Source: Gemmataceae bacterium (lineage in GTDB: Bacteria > Planctomycetota > Planctomycetia > Gemmatales > Gemmataceae). From it: a stretch of 64,000 nucleotides of DNA. How positions within the stretch are numbered: position 1 is the first letter of the stretch; each line of letters starts with the position of its first letter. The translations under genes and the position numbers were made by a program. Location of the stretch: NCBI GenBank assembly GCA_901538445.1, contig LR594584.1, positions 4,557,006 to 4,621,005 of the forward strand, in the 5' to 3' direction. The notes beneath the pieces are model-generated. The model saw only the letters and a program-made list of their open reading frames with translations. It was not told where the DNA came from and made no database searches. Shown piece after piece: positions 55,086-63,037 of this stretch.

Positions 55086-55805
55086 GTGGACAAGATCGCC
55101 ATCCCCGTCGCCATCGTGCTCGCCTTTGTGGGGTACAAGCTGATCGGTGACCAGTTCAAGAAGATCCAGGACGCGCAAAAGAACGCGCCGCCGGTCGTGG
55201 TGCAGCCGGCCGCGCCCGCGATCCCCGGCCCCGGGCTGAAGCCGATCCCGACCGTGCAGTTCCAGCCGTTCAACCCGTTCGCCCGGCGGCCCCCGGTGCC
55301 CGAGCCCGCGGCCGACGACTTCACCCCCGTCCCGTTCGAGGCGCACGACGGGCTGTACGCGGTCAAGTTCCCCGGCCGCAAGCCGACGAGCGTGCAGTTC
55401 CCGGTGTTCGAGACCGTCGTCATCCGGCACCACGTCCCGAAGCCGGAGACGCTGTTCGAGATCGACGACTACGACTGCGGGTGGGACGCGGCCGGGCGGC
55501 CGGGCACGGCCCGCGAGTGGCTCAAGAAAGCCCACCAGAACCAGCTCGACGGGATGAGCGCCCGCGAGGAGGCGACCAAGGAACTGACCGTCGGCGACGT
55601 TCCGGGGATCGCGTTCGAGGCGCTGTACTCGAAGGACGACCGGGTGCGGGCGTGGTACGGCAAGGTGTACCTCGTCGGCTCGCGGCTCGTCACGGTGTCG
55701 GTGTACGGCGACCCGAACGTCGTGGCCCAGCGGGCGTACCCGTTCCTCGGCTCGTTCGAGCTGACCCCGAAGGCCAAGCCCGTCCCAACCCGCACCATCG
55801 ACTGA
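55086..55805 (+). CDS. Membrane-anchored protein, unknown
   Basis: 239 residues: one N-terminal helix (IPVAIVLAFVGYKLIGD), a Pro-rich linker (about residues 35-80), then a globular alpha/beta domain of about 150 residues (FEAHDGLYAVKFPGRKPTSV, then AWYGKVYLVGSRLVTVSVYG), probably outside the cytoplasm. The C-terminal part resembles DcrB/PsbP-like lipoprotein domains only in layout. GTG start, 84 bp after the pseudogene at 54898. Confidence 0.7.
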   Translation: MDKIAIPVAIVLAFVGYKLIGDQFKKIQDAQKNAPPVVVQPAAPAIPGPGLKPIPTVQFQPFNPFARRPPVPEPAADDFTPVPFEAHDGLYAVKFPGRKPTSVQFPVFETVVIRHHVPKPETLFEIDDYDCGWDAAGRPGTAREWLKKAHQNQLDGMSAREEATKELTVGDVPGIAFEALYSKDDRVRAWYGKVYLVGSRLVTVSVYGDPNVVAQRAYPFLGSFELTPKAKPVPTRTID

Positions 55806-55876
55806 CGACGGCGCGGTGCGGGGTGGCGGGCGAACCGCGGCCGCGGGTAAAATGGCCACCACCCCGGAGACGCGCC

Positions 55877-56161
55877 ATGAACACCGTGATCCTCGACGAC
55901 GACCTGAAGTCCCGGCTCAACGGCCTCGACCAGCACCTGGAGGTCCGCGACCCGGCGGGCAAGCTGGTGGGCCACCTCCTGCCGGACTCGCTCTACATGC
56001 GGATGCTGTACGACTGGGCCAGGGCCGAGTTCGCCCGCGAAGAGGCCGAGGAGGCCGCGAAGGGGATCGTCCGCAAGTGGGACGGCACCAACGGCCGAAC
56101 GACGGCGGAGGCGATCGAGTACGTGAAGCGGGCGGCCGCGCAGTTGGCGGGCGAACAATGA
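55877..56161 (+). CDS. Small antitoxin-like protein
   Basis: 94 residues. MNTVILDDDLKSRLNGLDQH at the N-terminus, then EVRDPAGKLVGHLLPDSLY and a charged helix. This looks like planctomycete proteins encoded before ParE/RelE-type small toxins, but no DNA-binding motif is certain. Its stop overlaps the start of the next short gene (ATGA). Antitoxin role inferred from size and arrangement only. Confidence 0.55.
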   Translation: MNTVILDDDLKSRLNGLDQHLEVRDPAGKLVGHLLPDSLYMRMLYDWARAEFAREEAEEAAKGIVRKWDGTNGRTTAEAIEYVKRAAAQLAGEQ

Positions 56162-56304
56162 ACTGGAACGTTGTGTGGCTCGACGCGCCACTGAACGAGA
56201 TCGCGAGGTTCATGGCCCGCGTGTGGGGCACGCCCGCCAGCGAAGCCGTGACGTCGGTGACGTCGCGGCGCTCGCGGTACACCCCGGGGCGGGGACCGGC
56301 ATGA
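56158..56304 (+). pseudogene. Possible truncated ParE/RelE-like toxin
   Basis: 48 codons beginning MNWNVVWLDAPLNEIARFMA, similar in pattern to the first third of ParE/RelE-like toxins (short strand WxVxW then amphipathic helix). The rest (SEAVTSVTSRRSRYTPGRGP) is not toxin-like, so it seems cut off where the following TIGR02996 gene begins (its ATG overlaps this stop). Low confidence in function, moderate that the frame is used. Confidence 0.4.
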
Positions 56305-56996
56305 CCGACGAACCGGCCCTGCTGGCGGCGATCCACGCGCACCCGGACGAGGACACGCCGCGGCTCGCCTACGCCGACTGGCTCGACGAGAACGGCCGCC
56401 CCGAGCGGGCCGAGTTCATCCGGCTCCAGTGCGACCCGGCCCGGTCGGCCGACGACCCCGACGAGGCCGAGTACCTCGTGAGCGAACTCGAGGACCGGAA
56501 CCGCACCCAGTGGCTGGCCGGCCTCCCGCGGTTCCCGTGGGTGACGTGGGAGTTCCGCCGCGGGTTCCCCGAGATCGTGATCGCCCCCGGCGACCTGTTC
56601 CTGGAGCGGTACGAGTCGTTCGCCCACCTGCCGGGGCTGCGGAGCGTGTGCCTCGACCGCATGGGCAACTCGCTGGTCCGCGACCTCGCGAGCCGGCCGT
56701 GGAACCCCGGGTGGGTCGAGCTGGAGTTGCAAGAGGACCCGATGGCCGGCATCGGCTCGTGGGGGTACGAGAGCACGCCGGCGTTCGTGGCGATCGCCCG
56801 GTGCGAGCAGGCCCGGCAGCTCCGCCGGCTCCAGTTCTCGCTGTTCACGCTCACGACCATCGCCGCCCGCGAGCTCGCCGAGTCGCCGCACCTGGAGCAC
56901 CTCGAAGAGCTGCACCTCGAGGGCGACCCCGCGTCGTCGTGGTTTGCGGCGCTGCGGGTGCGGTTCGGCGACCGCCTCGTGGTCGACCGCGACTGA
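56301..56996 (+). CDS. TIGR02996-domain protein, copy 1
   Basis: 231 residues. Residues 1-45 are the TIGR02996 repeat-companion domain (MTDEPALLAAIHAHPDEDTP, then YADWLDENGRPERAEFIRLQ). After a variable middle, LRR-like pieces occur in the C-terminus (QARQLRRLQFSLFTLTTIAA, then LEHLEELHLEGDP). Cytosolic; function unknown. The start overlaps the preceding short frame in an ATGA. Confidence 0.85.
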   Translation: MTDEPALLAAIHAHPDEDTPRLAYADWLDENGRPERAEFIRLQCDPARSADDPDEAEYLVSELEDRNRTQWLAGLPRFPWVTWEFRRGFPEIVIAPGDLFLERYESFAHLPGLRSVCLDRMGNSLVRDLASRPWNPGWVELELQEDPMAGIGSWGYESTPAFVAIARCEQARQLRRLQFSLFTLTTIAARELAESPHLEHLEELHLEGDPASSWFAALRVRFGDRLVVDRD

Positions 56997-57014
56997 CCCC
57001 GCCCGGGGACCGAC

Positions 57015-57818
57015 ATGACCGACGGAGACGCGCTGCTCGCGGCGATCATCGCCGCCCCCGACGACGACACGCCCCGGCTCGTGTACGCCGACTGGCTCGA
57101 CGAGAACGGTCAGCCGGAGCGGGCCGAGTTCATCCGGGTGCAGATCGAAGTATCCCGCGGGGAGACGACCAAGAAACGCTCTCCGCAACAATCGATCCTA
57201 CTCACGAGGTTCCGAGAACTTTTCAGCACCCACGGCAGCACATGGAAGGGGAGTCTGGATGGCTCGTCGGCAGACGTGATCTTTCGTCGGGGGTTCGTTG
57301 AAGAGCTGGAAATCAAACCAGAGAGGCTGCTCGATCTCGGTGCCCAGCAGCTTGAGAAACACCCGATCCGGCTCCTCAGTGTCACCGCTCGGGGCTTCAA
57401 TCAGCCCGATGCGACCGAGTTTGTTCGTTCACTCGCGGCATGGGAGGGCTTGGAGCGACTCCGAGAACTGCGGTTACGCGGGTACACGGTCTCCGCACCA
57501 TCGCTGGAGGCGCTGACAGAGGCTACCGGCCGCTTGAAAATGCTTGACCTCTCGGGCTGTCAGGTGGAAGACGACACTGTCGTTGCGCTTGCGGAACTGC
57601 CCCTGCTCGCAGACCTGCAAGAGTTGCACCTCTCCTGGGTGGCACTTCAACTGCCTGGGGCACAGTTACTCGCTTCCGGGACACGCCTTCCGAAGCTCCA
57701 ACGTTTGCACATCATATGCGACCTGCCGAGGGGCTTGAGAGCCAAGCACCCCTTGAAAGTTGCTGTCGCCAAACTGAAGTCGCGATTCGGTGACTCCGTT
57801 CTGGTGCTTGGGGAGTGA
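57015..57818 (+). CDS. TIGR02996-domain protein with leucine-rich repeats, copy 2
   Basis: 267 residues. The TIGR02996 domain (about 1-45) is nearly the same as copy 1, followed by leucine-rich repeats of about 24 residues (LERLRELRLRGYTVSAPSLE, LKMLDLSGCQVEDDTVVALA, LADLQELHLSWVALQLPGAQ). From about 57150 the base composition drops clearly below the neighbours while the 5' domain stays GC-rich, suggesting that domain and repeats have different histories. The sequence before both start codons (CGGGGACCG-C-ATGACCGACG) is the same in copies 1 and 2. Confidence 0.88.
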   Translation: MTDGDALLAAIIAAPDDDTPRLVYADWLDENGQPERAEFIRVQIEVSRGETTKKRSPQQSILLTRFRELFSTHGSTWKGSLDGSSADVIFRRGFVEELEIKPERLLDLGAQQLEKHPIRLLSVTARGFNQPDATEFVRSLAAWEGLERLRELRLRGYTVSAPSLEALTEATGRLKMLDLSGCQVEDDTVVALAELPLLADLQELHLSWVALQLPGAQLLASGTRLPKLQRLHIICDLPRGLRAKHPLKVAVAKLKSRFGDSVLVLGE

Positions 57819-57887
57819 CGGCCGAAATGATACGCGCCACCACGATCGCCAGTCACGGGCCGCCGTCCGTGGCGGCCCGCCAGCGAG

Positions 57888-58523
57888 TCACTTCTTCGCT
57901 TCGACCGTGAGCTTGAGCGGGGCGCTGGTGACGGTCACCACGCCGAACCCGTCGAAGTCCATCGCGCCCTTCGGGGCCGGGGTCATCCCGGTCTTCAGGG
58001 TCGCGACCAAGTCGTACTCGCCCGGCTCGGTCCAGTACGAGTAGAGGCTCCCGCCCCGCATCCCACTGGTCAGCGCCTTCACCGGGAACGCGTGCGTCTT
58101 CCCGGGGGCCAGTTCGATCGCCTCGGGGGCGCGGAACTCGGTCGTGAACGCGAGCGCCGGGGCCGCGTTCACCGCGCCCTTGCCCTTGAGTTCGAGCGTC
58201 AGCACGACCGGGTCGCCCTTGAACCACACCTTCACCGGCTTGTCCGAGGTGTTCTTGACCTCGACCGTCAGGTCGACCTTCGGCGCGGCCGGCGGGGCAC
58301 CGCCGAGGTCGCCGTCCTTGCCGATCACCTCCACCTTCTTCTTGAACTCGGCCGGGGTGAGGGTCCCGGTGTCGAACGTGTACTTCGTGGTCTTCCCCGT
58401 GATGGTCAGTTCGAGCGGGGTGCCCTCGGGGTCGGCCTTCGGCTTGCCGGGCTTCTTGTCGTCACCGGCACCGGTGCCGGCCAGACCCGCGAGCAGCGCA
58501 ACGGACAGAACGCGAACGAACAT
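57888..58523 (-). CDS. Secreted paralogue pair, member 2
   Basis: 211 residues, unknown. Signal peptide MFVRVLSVALLAGLAGTGAG, then a Lys-rich linker and an Ig-like beta-sandwich. Shared with the upstream gene: LTGKTTKYxxDxG, VKNTSxKxVxVWxKGDPVVL, TLELKGKGAVN, and SYWTEPGEYDLVATLKTG. About half the positions agree by eye, so the two are a tandem duplication. Confidence 0.78.
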   Translation of the reverse strand: MFVRVLSVALLAGLAGTGAGDDKKPGKPKADPEGTPLELTITGKTTKYTFDTGTLTPAEFKKKVEVIGKDGDLGGAPPAAPKVDLTVEVKNTSDKPVKVWFKGDPVVLTLELKGKGAVNAAPALAFTTEFRAPEAIELAPGKTHAFPVKALTSGMRGGSLYSYWTEPGEYDLVATLKTGMTPAPKGAMDFDGFGVVTVTSAPLKLTVEAKK

Positions 58524-58566
58524 GGTGATTTCCTGGGATGGTGTTGGTGGATCGTGGGCGCGTGGC

Positions 58567-59196
58567 TTACTTCTTCTCTTCGACGGTGATCTTCAGCGGG
58601 GCGGCGGTGAGGGTGATGATCCCGTACCCGTCGCCGTTGTCCATCGCGCCCTTCGGGATCGGCATGAGCCCCGACTTGAGGGTCGCGACCAGTTCGTACT
58701 CGCCGGGCTCGGTCCAGTACGCGAGGTGGCTCACCCCGCGGAACCCGCTGGTGAGCGACTTGACCGGGATGGTCAGCGACTTGCCGGCCTCGATGCCCAC
58801 GCCCTCGGGGAGCCGGAACTCGAGCGTCATCGGCACCTGCGGGGTCACGTTCACCGCGCCCTTGCCCTTGAGCTCGAGCGTCAGCACGACCGGGTCGCCC
58901 TTGGACCACACCTGCACCGTCTCTTTCGACGTGTTCTTCAGTTCGATCGTCAGATCGACGGCCGGGGTCGCCGGCGGCCTCGCGCGGCCCTTCCCGGCGG
59001 CCGCCACCGCCTTCTTGAAGTCGTCGGCGGACATCCCGCCCAGGTCGAGCGGGTACTTCGTGGTTTTCCCCGTAAGGGTGAACTCGAGCGGGAGCCCGGG
59101 GGGGTCGGTCTTCGGCTTGTCGGCCTTCTTGTCGTCGGCGGCGGCCCCGGCCGCCGCGGCCGCAACCAGCACCAGTGTAAGAATCCGTCGCTGCAT
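58567..59196 (-). CDS. Secreted paralogue pair, member 1
   Basis: 209 residues, unknown. Signal peptide MQRRILTLVLVAAAAAGAAA, then the same Lys-rich linker and Ig-like domain as the 57888 gene (ELKNTSKETVQVWSKGDPVV, LAYWTEPGEYELVATLKSG). 43 bp separate the two, so they are probably one transcript. Divergent from purF. Confidence 0.78.
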   Translation of the reverse strand: MQRRILTLVLVAAAAAGAAADDKKADKPKTDPPGLPLEFTLTGKTTKYPLDLGGMSADDFKKAVAAAGKGRARPPATPAVDLTIELKNTSKETVQVWSKGDPVVLTLELKGKGAVNVTPQVPMTLEFRLPEGVGIEAGKSLTIPVKSLTSGFRGVSHLAYWTEPGEYELVATLKSGLMPIPKGAMDNGDGYGIITLTAAPLKITVEEKK

Positions 59197-59328
59197 CAGA
59201 ACTCTCCAATGAGATGAGGGCGGAGAGGCACCGTTCCGACGACGCACCCGGTCGTGCGGATTGGCGCGGATCGGTCGCGGGGGCGGCGATTCGGTGGATC
59301 GCGCGAAGTTTTCGTGCGGCCCCGGCGC

Positions 59329-59357
59329 TTGGACCGGCCCCGCCGAAGTCCTATAGT
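59329..59357 (+). promoter_or_regulatory. Predicted sigma-70 promoter for purF
   Basis: TTGGAC, 17 bp spacer, TATAGT, 42 bp before the purF ATG. Both hexamers are close to consensus. Confidence 0.6.
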
Positions 59358-59398
59358 TACCCCGTAGCCTGTCGCTCTTCACCTGCCTGGGCGGTGAC

Positions 59399-61021
59399 AT
59401 GGACGAGTTGCACCACGAGTGCGGTGTGGCGGCGCTGTACTACCTTCCGGGCCACGGCGAGCGGTCGCCCGTCTGGTCCGGCGACCCCGATCAACTGTCG
59501 CGGCTCATGCCGCGGATGCTCCTCGACCTCCAGAACCGCGGGCAACTCGCCGCGGGGATGGCGACGTACAACCCGGACCGCGAGCAGATCGTCGACACCT
59601 ACAAGGAGGTCGGCACGGTCATCGAGGCGTTCCGGATCAACCACCCGCACAAGTACGCCTCGATCATGGAGGAGTACGCCGGCCGCGGGGCCATCGGGCA
59701 CACCCGGTACGCGACGTGCGGGGCCGCGAAGCGGAGCTACGCCCAGCCGTTCGAGCGGCGGCACGGGTGCAAGTGGAAGTGGTTCGCGTTCGCGTTCAAC
59801 GGCCAGCTCACCAACTTTGCCGACCTCCGCGAGCAGCTCCTCACCAACCACGACTACCACCTGACCCGCGACAACGACACCGAAGTCATCATGCACTACA
59901 TCGCGCACGAGCTGCGCGGTGACGACCGGCCCGACCTGGTCGAGATGTTCCGGCACCTCGCCACCAAGTTCGACGGCGCGTACAACCTCACGTTCCTCAA
60001 CGCGATGGGCGACATGGTCGTGCTCCGCGACCCGGTCGGGATCCGCCCGCTGGTGTACGCGCAGGACGGCCCGGTGTTCGGCGCGGCCAGCGAGAGCGTC
60101 GCGCTCCAGAACCTCGGGTTCCGCAACATCAAGTCGCTCGAACCCGGCCAGATGGTCCTGATCCAGAACGGCGAGCTGTCGGTACACCAGTACGCGCCGG
60201 CCCCGCGGAAGGCGCACTGCTTCTTCGAGTGGATCTACTTCGCCAACGTGTCCAGCTCGTTCGACGACCGGAGCGTGTACCTGTCGCGGGCGCGGCTCGG
60301 CCAGGAGCTCGCCAAGCAGGAAAAGGCGCTGGGCCGGGTGCCGCTCGACCCCAACGAAACCGTCGTCGTGCCGGTCCCCGACACGGGCAAGGCCGCGGCC
60401 GACGCGATGGCGTTCGCGCTCGGCATCCCGTCGGTCGAGGGGCTCATCCGCAACCGGTACATCGGCCGCACGTTCATCGAGGGCGCGAACCGGGCCGACA
60501 AGGTGCGGCTCAAGTTCACCCCGCTCCGCGAGGTGCTCTCGGGCAAGAAGGTGCTGCTCGTCGAGGACTCGATCGTCCGCAGCACCACCCTCAAGAGCCT
60601 GCTGCACCACCTGCGGGACCAGGGCGGGGCGAAGGAGATCCACGTCCGGGTCGCGTGCCCGCCGATCATCGCCCCGTGCTTCTACGGCATCGACATGAGC
60701 ACGGTGAAGGAGCTGTTCGCCCCGAAGTTCATGGCCGGCAAGGTGCCCACGGTCGCCGAGCAGGACGCGATGGCGAAGGAACTCGGGGCCGACTCGCTGT
60801 TCTACCTCCCGGTGGACGCCGTCTCGCGGTGCATCGACCTGCCGGCCGACCAACTGTGCCGCGCGTGCGTGACCGGCGACTACCCGACGGCCAACGGCGA
60901 GCAGTTGTACCAGCTCGCGCTCCGCAACCACGCGACCGGCACCGGCGACGGCCGCACCTACGACCGCCCGCCCGAGCCGCTCGTGTGTTCCGTCACCGAC
61001 GCCGGCGCGGCCGTGAGGTGA
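59399..61021 (+). CDS. purF: Amidophosphoribosyltransferase
   Basis: First committed step of purine synthesis (PRPP plus glutamine to phosphoribosylamine). A seven-residue propeptide MDELHHE precedes the N-terminal nucleophile Cys of CGVAALYYL. Glutaminase domain: QNRGQLAAGMATY, GAIGHTRYATCG, DNDTEVIMHYIA. PRTase domain PRPP loop: VLLVEDSIVRSTTLKSLL. Cysteines at AHCFFEWIYFA, VACPP and LCRACVTGDYP match the four iron-sulphur ligands of the B. subtilis-type enzyme. 540 residues, slightly long. Confidence 0.93.
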   Translation: MDELHHECGVAALYYLPGHGERSPVWSGDPDQLSRLMPRMLLDLQNRGQLAAGMATYNPDREQIVDTYKEVGTVIEAFRINHPHKYASIMEEYAGRGAIGHTRYATCGAAKRSYAQPFERRHGCKWKWFAFAFNGQLTNFADLREQLLTNHDYHLTRDNDTEVIMHYIAHELRGDDRPDLVEMFRHLATKFDGAYNLTFLNAMGDMVVLRDPVGIRPLVYAQDGPVFGAASESVALQNLGFRNIKSLEPGQMVLIQNGELSVHQYAPAPRKAHCFFEWIYFANVSSSFDDRSVYLSRARLGQELAKQEKALGRVPLDPNETVVVPVPDTGKAAADAMAFALGIPSVEGLIRNRYIGRTFIEGANRADKVRLKFTPLREVLSGKKVLLVEDSIVRSTTLKSLLHHLRDQGGAKEIHVRVACPPIIAPCFYGIDMSTVKELFAPKFMAGKVPTVAEQDAMAKELGADSLFYLPVDAVSRCIDLPADQLCRACVTGDYPTANGEQLYQLALRNHATGTGDGRTYDRPPEPLVCSVTDAGAAVR

Positions 61022-61067
61022 CGGCGTTTTGATCCGGGTCGGCTTGAAGGATGGGCCGTGGTTGTTG

Positions 61068-61200
61068 CCCTCTCCCCTTGCGGGAGAGGGCGGCCGCGCT
61101 TCGCGGCCGGGTGGGGGGGCGAGCCTCCACACCTCGGCAAGTTATACCCCTCACCCGCTGCTCGCGGACTCGCGGCACCCTCTCCCGCAAGGGGAGAGGG
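61068..61200. repeat. Family A palindromic element A7
   Basis: 133 bp core with the same ends as A1-A3; begins 47 bp after the purF stop and fills most of the gap to the DUF6065 gene. Confidence 0.85.
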
Positions 61201-61249
61201 AGAAAGCAGACCCGGCGAACGGCGACCCACGAACGACACCCGTTTCAGG

Positions 61250-62023
61250 ATGAAACCCATGCCCGAGCCGGCCCCGGTTCCCGAGCAGCCGTTCTACGCC
61301 TACGAACTGTACCCGCACATCGACACGCCGCTGGACCCGGCCCCGATCAACCGGGACTGGATGGACAGCGCCCACCAGCGGCACCCGTACCGGTGCCTCC
61401 CGCTCAACATCGCCAACCAGAACGGGTGGGTGATGCGGTCCCCGGCCGGCTTCCGCGCGTACTGGTACGGCGGCGCGAACAAGGAGGACGTGGAGCTCCA
61501 GTTCGACGGCCCGGTCGATAACCGCATCGTGAGCCACTTCGGCAGCGGGGTCATCACGTTCACGGTCCCGTTCCTGTTCCGCACCCCGCCCGGCATCAAC
61601 CTGTGGGTGAAGGGGCCGAGCAACTTCATCAAGGACGGCGTGCAGCCGCTCGAGGGGATCGTCGAGTCGGACTGGATCGCCTCGACGTTCACGATGAACT
61701 GGAAGATGACCCGGGTGTGCGAGTGGGTGACGTTCGAGAAGGGCGACCCGTTCTGCATGCTGGTGCCGATCCCGCGGGGGCTGGCCGAGAGCCTCGTGCC
61801 GAAGCGCGCCCAACTCTCGACGAACCCCGAGCTGACCGAGCAGTACCGCAAGTGGGAAGAGGGGCGGAAGGGGTTCCTGCACGGGCTCCGCACCCTCGAC
61901 CCCGAGGCCGTGAAGCGCGGCTGGCAGAAGGACTACTTCCAGGGCCGCACCCCCGACGGCAAGGAGATCGAGGAGCACCAGACGCGGCTCAGCATCCGCG
62001 AGTTCGAGCCAGAGAAGAAATAG
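61250..62023 (+). CDS. DUF6065-family protein
   Basis: 257 residues, cytosolic, function unknown. The segments CLPLNIANQNGWVMRSPAGF, VVSHFG-like IVSHFGSGVITFTVPFLFRT, INLWVKGPSNF, and FTMNWKMTRV are those I associate with DUF6065, found in several phyla often near secondary-metabolite genes. Nothing here links it to such a pathway. Starts at ATG 61250. Confidence 0.8.
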   Translation: MKPMPEPAPVPEQPFYAYELYPHIDTPLDPAPINRDWMDSAHQRHPYRCLPLNIANQNGWVMRSPAGFRAYWYGGANKEDVELQFDGPVDNRIVSHFGSGVITFTVPFLFRTPPGINLWVKGPSNFIKDGVQPLEGIVESDWIASTFTMNWKMTRVCEWVTFEKGDPFCMLVPIPRGLAESLVPKRAQLSTNPELTEQYRKWEEGRKGFLHGLRTLDPEAVKRGWQKDYFQGRTPDGKEIEEHQTRLSIREFEPEKK

Positions 62024-62048
62024 CAGAGAAGAGAGTGACCCACGGATT

Positions 62049-62273
62049 GTGAAGACGAGAGCCGAGGGCGGGTGGTGGGCACGAAAGATCAACGGGCCGA
62101 GATCATCGCGGCCCTTCGCGGCAGACGCGGCCGAGGCCCGCGGGGAGGACCCGCGGCCGTACTACGACCGCGTCCAGGCCCTCCGCGTCAAGTATCAAAT
62201 CGGTGACGGGGCCGAGTACTTTGGCGCGGAGGACGTAGCACGCGTGCGCCGCAATGACGGCGGGCCGCCGTAA
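62049..62273 (+). CDS. Possible small protein, 74 aa
   Basis: GTG start, mixed composition; the central ARGEDPRPYYDRVQALRVKY looks protein-like but there is no recognised family and no good ribosome-binding site. It may be a remnant. Confidence 0.3.
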   Translation: MKTRAEGGWWARKINGPRSSRPFAADAAEARGEDPRPYYDRVQALRVKYQIGDGAEYFGAEDVARVRRNDGGPP

Positions 62274-62304
62274 CCGGAGTTGAGAGGCGCCCAGTTTTGC
62301 CCTC

Positions 62305-62991
62305 TCACCTCACCGCAGTCACGTCCGCGGTTTGCGCCGCTTCCCACTGCTCGACGTTGCCGATCGGCAGCCAGTACGACGCCTGCACGACGCGGAAGTT
62401 GCCGCCGGCCGCGAGTTGTGCGACGGCGTCGGTGATCTCGTACTCCCCCCGCGGCGACAGCGGCAGCGTCAGGTCGAACACGCGCTTCGGGAACACGTAC
62501 CCGCCGATGTTCGCGAGCTGCGGCGGCGTGAGCCCCTGCGGCTTCTCGACGATCCGCTCGAGCGCACCGTCGGCGCTCGGGAACACGATGCCGTAGCTCT
62601 CGGGCTCGCTGACGGCGTGCGTGAGAATCCCCATTGGCACCGCGGCGAGTGCGGCGAGGTCGGAGCGGCCGATGAGGTCGTCGCCGTTGAGCACCATGAC
62701 GCGGTCGCCGGTCACAGCCCCCTTGCAGCTCATGAGCGCGTCGCCGGTGCCCCGCGGCTCGGCCTGCGTCACGGTCGTCCAGTTGCGAACGTGCTGCTGC
62801 GTGCGGAGGTAGTCCTCGATCTGGCCAGCGAGGTAGTTGACCACCACGACGAGGCGCTCGACCGGCGGCATCGCGCCGATGATCCAGTCGAGGATCGGCC
62901 GGCCCTGCACGGGGAGCAGCGGCTTGGGGACGGTGTTGGTGTGCGGGCGGAGCCGGGTGCCCTTCCCCGCGGCGAGAATGATTGCGTCCAT
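62305..62991 (-). CDS. Sugar-phosphate nucleotidyltransferase
   Basis: 228 residues. The NTP-transferase signature MDAIILAAGKGTRLRPHTNT and KPLLPVQGRPILDW is at the N-terminus; the metal/sugar region is VMVLNGDDLIG with MGILTHAVSEPESYG and IVEKPQ. Only the catalytic domain is present, with no C-terminal left-handed helix, as in RmlA- or HddC-like enzymes. Makes an NDP-sugar, sugar not deducible. No polysaccharide genes adjoin. Confidence 0.88.
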   Translation of the reverse strand: MDAIILAAGKGTRLRPHTNTVPKPLLPVQGRPILDWIIGAMPPVERLVVVVNYLAGQIEDYLRTQQHVRNWTTVTQAEPRGTGDALMSCKGAVTGDRVMVLNGDDLIGRSDLAALAAVPMGILTHAVSEPESYGIVFPSADGALERIVEKPQGLTPPQLANIGGYVFPKRVFDLTLPLSPRGEYEITDAVAQLAAGGNFRVVQASYWLPIGNVEQWEAAQTADVTAVR

Positions 62992-63037
62992 GCGGGTTGA
63001 TTGTATGCTGTGCGGAGCTTGCATCCACGGGGCCGCC

